NCBI GenBank assembly: GCA_965554225.1
Contig: CBEVZC010000044.1
Coordinates: forward strand, 1-23,188
DNA length: 23,188 bases
Source of the DNA: BMS3ABIN04 sp965554225
GTDB lineage: Bacteria; Bacteroidota; Ignavibacteria; Ignavibacteriales; Melioribacteraceae
Reading direction: 5' to 3'
Shown here: positions 7,935 to 14,468 of the stretch, piece by piece
Layout: every line of letters begins with the position of its first letter
Numbering within the stretch: the first letter of the stretch is position 1
Translations under genes and position numbers: made by a program
The notes under the pieces: generated by a model
The model's input: only the letters and a program-made list of their open reading frames with translations
Databases searched by the model: none
What the model was told of the DNA's origin: nothing

Positions 7935-8046
7935 AGTAAAGTATGAGACATTTAAGTAATGCAAAATTTAATAAGTTGAAATCATCTATTTAAATTTATG
8001 CTAAAATCGCAATCGATATTTTTATTAACCATATAAGGAGGACAGA

Positions 8047-9048
8047 ATGTCTGACAAATTAATAAAAATTAAAAATGCAGCCATAATAGCTGTTGTTTTT
8101 ATTTTCACTACAACATCACTCATGCTTCATGCACAGGACATGAATAAAAAAGCAATGATGATGAAAAAGAAAAAAGCAATGATGATGAGGGTAATTAAGA
8201 AAATGCAAGCGAAAGCGCCGGCAAAAGGGTATTTAAAAGCTCACAGCATGCTGAAAAATCCAATGGATATTTTAGGCGGACCTATTTCAATCAAACTAAG
8301 TCAAGAGAGTAGTCCGGTATATGTAGGCATGCCTGATTATAGAAAATTAGATCCAAGAATTTTTGGAACTGTAGATATGCCCAGAGCATTCGAAGGAACA
8401 CCCGGAATAACCGGATTACCGGTAATGTTAAGAGATCATGAAGGAAATAATTTTACAAAAATGAAAGTACTTTCTCCTTTTGGTGATAAACATATCGTAT
8501 TAACGAATGGGACATTGGAATTAACAGCGACAGATAAAACAGCAACAGACGCGGCAAAATCAGGCGATAAAGTTCAAATGGTAGCATCATGGAAAGATAA
8601 AGCGGGCAACACATATACAGTTAAAGCGGGAAAAGTTATTCCTCACGGATTGGAATATCCTACCTTCGGAGGAGTTGTTACTAATCATATCCTTCACGGA
8701 TTTAGCGGAGTTGGTACACCTTTAATGCCAAGTGAATATACCTATTTTGCATTTTGGGCAATTGGAAATATTTATAAAAATGGTAAACTTGTTGATAAAA
8801 TGAGAATAGTTCACGGAATGTTAACCGAATACGTAAGAACAAAGGGATACAAATTAGGGTTTGATAAAGATGTAACACCAACAGCACTGCAATTCCATTT
8901 GATGGTTCCGCCATTTAAACCTAACATGAAAACGATGGCATTCGATCAGGCTCCGGTAAAAACAGGATTCAAATTACCTAACGGTATGGAACTACCTTTT
9001 TGGCATGTAATGTTTGAAAATGTAGAAGTAAATGGAGAGAGAGAATAA
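8047..9048 (+). CDS. Secreted protein of unknown function, Met/Lys-rich N-terminus and clustered histidines
   Basis: A 333-residue protein that I do not recognise. A signal peptide spans residues 1-29 (cleavage after LHA). The mature N-terminus, residues 32-54, is extraordinarily rich in Met and Lys (KAMMMKKKKAMMMR), produced by a short tandem duplication. The rest looks like a soluble beta-rich domain with histidines H200, H214, H217, H256, H284 and H320, several in conserved-looking hydrophobic or Gly contexts (TNHILHGFSG, RIVHGML, LQFHLMV, FWHVMFE). No Cys is present. The Met and His content suggests copper or other metal binding, and a cupredoxin lipoprotein follows 117 bases downstream. 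The start is certain: a perfect AAGGAGG at 8035-8041 sits five bases ahead, suggesting high expression. Metal binding is an inference. Confidence 0.85.
   Translation: MSDKLIKIKNAAIIAVVFIFTTTSLMLHAQDMNKKAMMMKKKKAMMMRVIKKMQAKAPAKGYLKAHSMLKNPMDILGGPISIKLSQESSPVYVGMPDYRKLDPRIFGTVDMPRAFEGTPGITGLPVMLRDHEGNNFTKMKVLSPFGDKHIVLTNGTLELTATDKTATDAAKSGDKVQMVASWKDKAGNTYTVKAGKVIPHGLEYPTFGGVVTNHILHGFSGVGTPLMPSEYTYFAFWAIGNIYKNGKLVDKMRIVHGMLTEYVRTKGYKLGFDKDVTPTALQFHLMVPPFKPNMKTMAFDQAPVKTGFKLPNGMELPFWHVMFENVEVNGERE
8146..8188 (+). repeat. Short tandem repeat encoding the Met/Lys-rich segment
   Basis: The 19-base sequence AAAAAAGCAATGATGATGA occurs at 8146-8164 and again at 8170-8188, a period of 24 bases (8 codons). 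It encodes the two KAMMM blocks of the secreted protein. The copies are exact, so the duplication may be recent or slippage-prone. Confidence 0.9.
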
Positions 9049-9165
9049 AGTAATATAAATATTATCCCGGAATCCGTATTAATGAAAAAATTGTTTACGT
9101 TTCATATATAAAAGATTGCGGAACGTTTAATTGTTAAAGAATTTTATTTAATGAGGTATTAAAAG

Positions 9166-9606
9166 ATGTCTAGAAGAACAAAATACAAAGTAAAAAAATC
9201 CGTTTTAATATTATTTGTTTCTTTTTTGTTAATCGGTTTAGCTTCCGGTTGCTCGGGAAATGATAGTCAGAATAATAAAAAACCTGCAGAAACTTCTTTT
9301 GTAAAACATAAAAAGTTAGGGAAAAAGAAAAAAATGCCTACGGGCAATAATATTTGGATGAAGAATTTAGCATTCGTTCCGAAAATAAAAGTTATAAAAG
9401 TTGGAACAACAGTGGTTTGGACTAACAAAGATGTTGCAATGCATACTGTTCATACAGGCACACCCGAAAAACCGCTTCCTATGATTGCCAGCGGTACAAT
9501 GGGTAAAGGAGAAAAATTTAGTTATACCTTTAAGAAAAAAGGTACTTATAAATATTTTTGTACTACGCACCCTACAGTAATGCAGGGAATGATAGTTGTC
9601 CAATAA
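9166..9606 (+). CDS. Cupredoxin (type-1 copper, plastocyanin-like) lipoprotein
   Basis: A 146-residue protein. The N-terminal hydrophobic segment ends in a lipobox-like LASGC with C29 as the likely lipidated residue. A Lys-rich spacer (residues 48-57) precedes the cupredoxin fold at about 60-146. Copper ligands are visible: H93 in the WTNKDVAMHTV motif, then C132 and H135 in YFCTTH, with M139 or M142 as the axial ligand. The spacing C-x2-H-x3-M is between the amicyanin (x2) and plastocyanin (x4) patterns. GAGG at 9153-9156 supports the start. Such proteins carry single electrons in the periplasm or at the outer membrane. Its place behind a giant cytochrome operon suggests a redox partner, without proof. 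It converges on the minus-strand operon with only two bases between stop codons. Confidence 0.9.
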   Translation: MSRRTKYKVKKSVLILFVSFLLIGLASGCSGNDSQNNKKPAETSFVKHKKLGKKKKMPTGNNIWMKNLAFVPKIKVIKVGTTVVWTNKDVAMHTVHTGTPEKPLPMIASGTMGKGEKFSYTFKKKGTYKYFCTTHPTVMQGMIVVQ

Positions 9607-9608
9607 AA

Positions 9609-10400
9609 TTAATTCGTAATGATTTTTGTAATTAGTTTTTTATCAACAATTTCAAAGTAGAAATTTTTAATATGTAAATTCGGGTGGTAATAATCCCATA
9701 TTTCACTGCTGTCATACTGGTTTTGATTGAAATTATTATCACTCTTTTTCTTTGATTTATCGGCAACAACAAAAAACGGTTTGTCATAATATTGACAGGC
9801 GATTGCTAAGAGTCTGCTTCCCATTTTGTTAACAATATTGCCGTTTTTTAGTATTGTATCCGCACCAACAATTGCCACATCGCACTTTTTTACATATTCG
9901 GGAATCATTGCTTCGGTAATATAATTCATGTTTATTTCAAGTGATAATAGATTATCTGCAAGAACTTTGCCTTCATTTTGTGGACGGGATTCTGAAATTG
10001 TAAGATCGATTTTCTTTTTTCTTTTTTTAAGTCTGGTAAATATTTCTTGTATCGTTCGGCTGTTAGAAATTGTTATGAAAGAATTATATGTTTTAATATG
10101 TGGATATAAGTTATCAAATAATGTATCATAGATCTTATTTTCTGTTGTTAAATAAGTCCTTATAAAACTAAATAGGTTTTCTTTATCATTATCATGAATA
10201 TACTTTTCTAGTTTGTGTAAGTAGTTTTGAATGGTTTGAAATTCTTTCCATCTATTTTTTGCAATGTTAATTATAGAAGTAAAGTTGGAAATATTTTTAA
10301 AGTTCAGATATAGTAATGAATTGAACTTATAAAGTAATTCTTTACTACCTGAGCTTTTATTATCTAGTAGTTCCCGGAATTCACTATCGAAATTGCTCAT
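9609..10400 (-). CDS. eIF-2B/isomerase-superfamily protein without the isomerase cysteine
   Basis: A 263-residue protein of the eIF-2B alpha/beta/delta and sugar-phosphate isomerase (MtnA, ribose-1,5-bisphosphate isomerase) superfamily. The N-terminal 100 residues are helical. The Rossmann-like part shows TISNSRTI (111-117), SESRPQNEGK (136-145), VAIVGADTILKNG (175-187, family Asp at D181) and NKMGS (191-195). The isomerases carry a catalytic Cys where this protein has S112-N-S-R, so MtnA or R15P isomerase activity is doubtful. Some phosphosugar or nucleotide binding is more likely. It is the last gene of a five-gene minus-strand operon, 18 bases after the universal stress gene. No clear ribosome site precedes the ATG. 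Function unknown. Confidence 0.78.
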   Translation of the reverse strand: MSNFDSEFRELLDNKSSGSKELLYKFNSLLYLNFKNISNFTSIINIAKNRWKEFQTIQNYLHKLEKYIHDNDKENLFSFIRTYLTTENKIYDTLFDNLYPHIKTYNSFITISNSRTIQEIFTRLKKRKKKIDLTISESRPQNEGKVLADNLLSLEINMNYITEAMIPEYVKKCDVAIVGADTILKNGNIVNKMGSRLLAIACQYYDKPFFVVADKSKKKSDNNFNQNQYDSSEIWDYYHPNLHIKNFYFEIVDKKLITKIITN

Positions 10401-10418
10401 TGTTAAACTAAAAATAAA

Positions 10419-10886
10419 TTATGCGTTGTAATGGTAACCTTTTATAGGTTCTCTTAATGAAAGCACTGGACATGGAGCTTTTCGTACTACCTTTTCTGCA
10501 GTACTTCCAAAAAGCAGATGCTCTACGCCTGTGTGACCATGAGTAGCAATAATAATTAAGTCAATATCCAATTCGTCAGCCGCCTCATTAATCTCAACAA
10601 AAGGTTTACCGGTTTTAATTATTACTTCATACTGCAGATTATTACCAATTTCTGCTTTGGCTAATTCTTGCAATTCAACCTTGGCTCTTTCGTTCAAATC
10701 AATATCTGCAGAGGGGAAAGATATTTGTCCCATGCTAAAATCAGCAGGATAAATAACAGGTTCAACTACATAAATAATATAAAGTTTGGCATTAAATTTT
10801 TTGGAAAAATCCACAGCATAACGGAGTGCACTTTTGGAATAATCCGAAAAATCAATCGGGACTAAAATTTTCTTTATCTGCTGCAT
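10419..10886 (-). CDS. Universal stress protein, UspA family
   Basis: A 155-residue single Usp domain. Seen: KKILVPIDFSDYSKSAL at the start (D12 at the usual nucleotide-contacting site), and ATHGHTG...GSTAEKVVRKAPCPVL at residues 114-142. This fits the ATP-binding loop pattern x2-G-x9-G-S (G117, G127, S128), so an ATP-binding Usp is likely. It starts inside the 3' end of the upstream cyclic-nucleotide-domain gene (35-base overlap), and the AAGGAG within that gene fixes the start. Cytoplasmic. Usp proteins are typically induced under growth arrest or energy stress; coupling to a cNMP-type sensor and an acyl-CoA dehydrogenase suggests a starvation or redox response, which is inference. Confidence 0.92.
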   Translation of the reverse strand: MQQIKKILVPIDFSDYSKSALRYAVDFSKKFNAKLYIIYVVEPVIYPADFSMGQISFPSADIDLNERAKVELQELAKAEIGNNLQYEVIIKTGKPFVEINEAADELDIDLIIIATHGHTGVEHLLFGSTAEKVVRKAPCPVLSLREPIKGYHYNA

Positions 10887-11433
10887 TTTGTAACTCCTTA
10901 TTTTTATTTAACAATTGTTTTTTTAGAGCCACATAGTCATCATTAATATGGCGTAATCTGGTTATTACAATATGCGTTAAACCACGTAAAATAATAATAC
11001 CTTGTTTAGGATATTTATTTATAAACTCATCTAAATCCGGTCTAAAAATAACAGCTAGTTTTGTATCTTCTACAGCAATTGCAGAAGCGGAACGTTCATC
11101 TTCAAACAAAGTGGAAAGTTCACCGAAGAAATCTCCTTTTCCAAAAGTTGCCAATTCTTCTACTTTCCCATCGCCAAATTCTTTTAATATATTAACTTCA
11201 CCTTCTTGCACTAAGTACAGTCCTATTCCAGGGTCGCCTTCCATAAATATATATTCACCCGATTTATAAGCTCTGTTATGCAAAAGTTTCATCAAATGCT
11301 TAATGTATTTTTTCTCAATCTGACTAAAAGGCGGGATTGAACAAACCATACCTTCAAGGTCATCTTTTGTTGTTTCGGTTTTAAATAAGTTTGCCCAAAA
11401 ATTACTAGTATTAAAATTAGTATTAGTTTCCAT
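10852..11433 (-). CDS. Stand-alone cyclic-nucleotide-binding (CNB/CAP_ED) domain protein
   Basis: A 193-residue protein with one CNB domain at about 33-150: Gly pattern GLYLVQEGEVNIL (71-83) and phosphate-binding cassette FGELSTLF....RSASA (103-118, with E105 and R114 that in CAP contact the ribose and phosphate of cAMP). Ligand binding is therefore possible. There is no helix-turn-helix after the domain; the C-terminus (150-193) is a charged helix or coiled coil. It is not a CRP-type regulator by itself and more likely acts through protein contacts. AGGAG with good spacing precedes the ATG. It lies 8 bases downstream of the HisA-like gene and overlaps usp. Partner unknown. Confidence 0.85.
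   Translation of the reverse strand: METNTNFNTSNFWANLFKTETTKDDLEGMVCSIPPFSQIEKKYIKHLMKLLHNRAYKSGEYIFMEGDPGIGLYLVQEGEVNILKEFGDGKVEELATFGKGDFFGELSTLFEDERSASAIAVEDTKLAVIFRPDLDEFINKYPKQGIIILRGLTHIVITRLRHINDDYVALKKQLLNKNKELQNAADKENFSPD
10894..10899 (-). promoter_or_regulatory. Ribosome binding site inside the upstream gene, fixing the usp start
   Basis: On the minus strand AAGGAG reads from 10899 to 10894, seven bases before the ATG at 10886. It lies within the coding end of the cNMP-domain gene, so the 35-base overlap of the two genes is real rather than a start-site error. Confidence 0.75.
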
Positions 11434-11441
11434 TTTATCTC

Positions 11442-12194
11442 CTAGTTAAAAATTCCGGATTCTGCAACGCGCCAAATTTTCTGACATGGGAATTTGTTTT
11501 CATAAAGAGCTCTGCCGATAATTACAGAATCTATTCCGCTGTCCGATTCATCTTGAATTTTTCTTAAATCACTATAACCTCTTATTCCGCCTGAAAGTGT
11601 TACTTTAGCGCCGGTTACTTCAGCAATTGATTTTGAAAGAGCTATGTTAGGACCCAAAAGCATTCCGTTAGTCTTTACATCTGTTACTATCAGTCGCTCA
11701 AGTCCAATCTCAGTGAGTCTTTTAGCGTAATCAATCGGTGTCATTCCTGTCTCTTTTTTTCGTCCGTTTATTACAACTGTATTGTCAATTATATCAATTG
11801 CGGCAGAAATTTTTTGTGGACCATAAAAATCCATTATCTTCTTATATTCTTCAATATTTTTACAAGCTAAACTGCCGATTACAATCCGAAAAACACCTAA
11901 ACTGAAAATTTCTTTGGCTTCTTCAAGTGAGCTTATACCTCCGCCCATTTCAATTGGAATAACAACCGAGTCACACATTTTAGCAATTATATCATAGTTC
12001 TTGTGTAAATGTTCATGAGAGGAATCGAAATCTACAACATGAACGATTTTAGCATTTTCCGCTCTCCACAATTTTGCCATATCAACAGGATTGTTGCCGT
12101 AAGAAGGGCAGTTAAGCTCAGGAATTCCCTGTACAACTCTGACAGTTTTCCCATCTTTAATATCAATTGACGGAATAACCAAAATCTTTTTCAT
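11442..12194 (-). CDS. HisA-family TIM-barrel paralog with altered active site
   Basis: A 250-residue protein with the full HisA-like half-barrel repeats: IPSIDIKDGKTVRVVQG (7-23, catalytic-type D11), VVDFDSS (53-59), GGGI (84-87), AAIDIID (131-137, second acid D134), TDVKTNGMLLGPN (171-183), SGGI (201-204) and IGRALYE (226-232). True HisA converts ProFAR to PRFAR in histidine synthesis. Deviations here are S88 where HisA has Arg in GGGIR, K-K where HisA has the Trp/Leu-containing GWxExS loop, and N176 where HisA has Asp in RDGT. No his genes are near. Its ATG follows the stop of the acyl-CoA dehydrogenase gene with no gap. It could be a divergent HisA or a paralog with another phosphosugar substrate; I lean to the latter at moderate confidence. 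Confidence 0.75.
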   Translation of the reverse strand: MKKILVIPSIDIKDGKTVRVVQGIPELNCPSYGNNPVDMAKLWRAENAKIVHVVDFDSSHEHLHKNYDIIAKMCDSVVIPIEMGGGISSLEEAKEIFSLGVFRIVIGSLACKNIEEYKKIMDFYGPQKISAAIDIIDNTVVINGRKKETGMTPIDYAKRLTEIGLERLIVTDVKTNGMLLGPNIALSKSIAEVTGAKVTLSGGIRGYSDLRKIQDESDSGIDSVIIGRALYENKFPCQKIWRVAESGIFN

Positions 12195-13334
12195 TTACAA
12201 TTTCCACTTACCTTTATTTTTAATTGTTTTTCTGCTGATTATAAGCTTTTGAATTTCACTTGTCCCTTCAAAAATTCTAAGTATTCTTGCATCGCGATAA
12301 AATCTTTCAATAGGAATATCTGCCGAGAAACCCATTCCGCCATGTATTTGCAAAGCCATATCGGCTATTTCTGATACACCTTCGGAACAAAATAGTTTCA
12401 CCATAGCAGCTTCTTGAGCTACATCCTTTTTTTCATCATATTTTTCGGCGGTTCTGTAAAGTATGCTTTCCATTGCATAAATTTTTGAAGTCATTTCAGC
12501 TATCATAAATTGTATTGCCTGAAATTTAATAATTTGCTGCTTAAATTGTTTCCTTTCACTTGCAAAATTAACCGACATTTCCAATAATTCTTTAGCTGCA
12601 CCTAAACTGCAAGCTCCAATTCCAATTCTGCCCGAATCCAAAGTCTTCATAGCAGTGATAAATCCGCGGCCGTTAGCACCAATTATATTTACTTCCGGTA
12701 CTTCAACATTATCAAAATGTATTGAGTTAGTTGTGCTTCCTTTGATCCCAAGCTTCTTTTCACTTGGACCAATACTTACGCCGGGGAAATTGCGTTCAAC
12801 AACAAAACCGGTTATCCCTTTTTTTGTTCTTGCAAAAACAGAAAAAACATCGGCAATACCCGCATTGGTTATCCAAATTTTTTCGCCATTTAAAATCCAT
12901 TTGCCGTTTTTATACATTGCGGTGGTTTGTAAATCAAAAGCATCGGATCCGGCTTCCGCTTCGGTTAAAGCAAATGCAGCAATCTTTTCACCTGCAGTAA
13001 TTTGCGGAAGATATTTTCTCTTTAACTCTTCCGATCCGCCAATATAAATAGCATTTGCACCAATTGATTGGTGTGCTCCTATTAAAGCCGCAGTTGAACC
13101 GCATGCTTTGGTTACTTCTTCCTGAGCAATACAAAATCCTACTTCACCAAACCCGCCTCCGCCATACTCTTCAGGGAATGCAGTGCCGAGTAATCCTGTT
13201 TCCCCTAATTTTTTTATTAGTTCTTGCGGTATATTTTCTTTCTTATCTATTTGAGATGCAATCGGTCGTATTTCATTATCAGTAAAATCACGTACCATCG
13301 ATCTTAACATTTTTAAATCATTATTAGTTACCAT
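12195..13334 (-). CDS. Acyl-CoA dehydrogenase
   Basis: A 379-residue flavoprotein of normal family length. Seen: N-terminal helical domain (1-110), the FAD-contacting beta domain with FALTEAEAGSD (120-130) and IWITNAG, then the C-terminal helical domain with RDARILRIFEGTSEIQ. The catalytic base is E356 in FEGTS, as in short- and medium-chain enzymes. It oxidises an acyl-CoA to the enoyl-CoA and passes electrons to ETF; the chain length cannot be told from sequence alone. First gene of the minus-strand operon. No clear Shine-Dalgarno precedes the ATG. An EtfD-like membrane oxidoreductase encoded across the intergenic region is a plausible downstream electron acceptor, although no etfAB genes are in the window. 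Confidence 0.93.
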   Translation of the reverse strand: MVTNNDLKMLRSMVRDFTDNEIRPIASQIDKKENIPQELIKKLGETGLLGTAFPEEYGGGGFGEVGFCIAQEEVTKACGSTAALIGAHQSIGANAIYIGGSEELKRKYLPQITAGEKIAAFALTEAEAGSDAFDLQTTAMYKNGKWILNGEKIWITNAGIADVFSVFARTKKGITGFVVERNFPGVSIGPSEKKLGIKGSTTNSIHFDNVEVPEVNIIGANGRGFITAMKTLDSGRIGIGACSLGAAKELLEMSVNFASERKQFKQQIIKFQAIQFMIAEMTSKIYAMESILYRTAEKYDEKKDVAQEAAMVKLFCSEGVSEIADMALQIHGGMGFSADIPIERFYRDARILRIFEGTSEIQKLIISRKTIKNKGKWKL

Positions 13335-13376
13335 ATAACACTGGATAGTTTTTAGAATAAAATATTTATATTCACA

Positions 13377-13382
13377 ATTATA
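13377..13382 (-). promoter_or_regulatory. Candidate -10 box of the acyl-CoA dehydrogenase operon
   Basis: The minus strand reads TATAAT from 13382 to 13377, about 43 bases before the ATG. No good -35 was found at normal spacing. The 219-base divergent region is otherwise AT-rich without evident operators. Confidence 0.22.
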
Positions 13383-13553
13383 ACACTTATTTCAATTATC
13401 TGTTGTACTATTGAAAAAAAATCTTTCCCGGTTTTTAAATAATCAAGAATACGAACTGGATTTTTATTTTAATTTCTGAAAATAGATTATTCAACCTGGT
13501 AATTAGTCATTAAAAAAAAATAAAACTTAAGCAAAACAATTATTCCGGGTAAA

Positions 13554-14429
13554 ATGAAAATCTTGACTTTTCTGCATAAAATGGTCACATTTGAGTTTAT
13601 GAGTCAGGATTATGTTTATAAAACAAGCGAAAATAATGAAATCAGTATTACTACTTTTGGAAACCGGCATCTGAAGAGTAGTAAATGCATAATATATTGC
13701 CATGGTTTTAAAGGATTTAAGGATTGGGGCTTCGTTCCTTACATGGGAAAATATTTTGCAGAGCACGGATATTTTGTAATAACATTTAATTTCTCGCATA
13801 ACGGAATAGGTAAAAATCCGTTGGAATTTACGGAGCTTGATAAATTTGCAGAAAACACATTTTCTCTCGAAGTGAGTGAACTGAACGAAATTATTAGCGC
13901 ACTTTCCGACGGTTATTTCGGAAAAATTATTAATCCAAAAATTGGAATTATTGGTCACAGCAGAGGGGGAGCAGTAGCACTATTAGCATCTTATCTTAAT
14001 GATAAAGTTAATGCTTTGGTTACATGGTCGTCAATTTCTAAATTAGATAGATACTCTGAGCGGCAAAAAAAAGGATGGCTTTCCAAAGGTTATTTTGAAG
14101 CTGTAAATTCCAGAACGCACCAGTTAATGAGAATGAATAAGACTTTATTAGAAGATATAATTAAAAATAAAAACGGCTTATTAAGCATAGAAAAGGCTGC
14201 AAAAAATCTTAAAAAGCCTTGGTTAATTGTTCATGGAGAACAAGACATTACCGTTAAGCCCTATGAAGCCGGACAATTATACGAATGGTCCGATAAAAAT
14301 TTTACCGAGTTATATCTTATTCCTTCTGCGGGTCATACTTTTAACATTTCACATCCGATGGAAAAGGTAAGTGAGCCGTTAAATAAAGTTTTGGGAAAAA
14401 CAGAAAAATTCATTGAAAAAATAAAATAA
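13554..14429 (+). CDS. Alpha/beta hydrolase (serine hydrolase)
   Basis: A 291-residue protein counting from the first ATG. Alpha/beta-hydrolase signs: oxyanion-type CHGFKGFKDWGF (49-60), nucleophile elbow GHSRG with S136, acid D231 in HGEQD and H261 in SAGHTFN, giving a complete triad. No signal peptide, so cytoplasmic. Related proteins are annotated as acyl-transferring or dienelactone-like hydrolases, but the substrate cannot be assigned. The start is uncertain: ATGs at 13581 (M10) and 13599 (M16, MSQDYVYK) would remove a short non-conserved-looking leader, and none has a strong ribosome site. It lies 39 bases upstream of the EtfD-like gene in the same direction and may be cotranscribed. 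Confidence 0.85.
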   Translation: MKILTFLHKMVTFEFMSQDYVYKTSENNEISITTFGNRHLKSSKCIIYCHGFKGFKDWGFVPYMGKYFAEHGYFVITFNFSHNGIGKNPLEFTELDKFAENTFSLEVSELNEIISALSDGYFGKIINPKIGIIGHSRGGAVALLASYLNDKVNALVTWSSISKLDRYSERQKKGWLSKGYFEAVNSRTHQLMRMNKTLLEDIIKNKNGLLSIEKAAKNLKKPWLIVHGEQDITVKPYEAGQLYEWSDKNFTELYLIPSAGHTFNISHPMEKVSEPLNKVLGKTEKFIEKIK

Positions 14430-14468
14430 TTACTTATTTTTTATACCTAACAAAAATAAATTCGCTTT

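Noticed and set aside
9082..9111. Ten-codon frame MKKLFTFHI as a leader peptide before the cupredoxin gene
   Set aside because: It has no ribosome site and no adjoining attenuator hairpin, and such short frames are expected by chance in AT-rich DNA.
12655..13285. Plus-strand open frames opposite the acyl-CoA dehydrogenase gene
   Set aside because: They are shadows of a clearly conserved gene on the minus strand and have low-complexity, unrecognisable translations.
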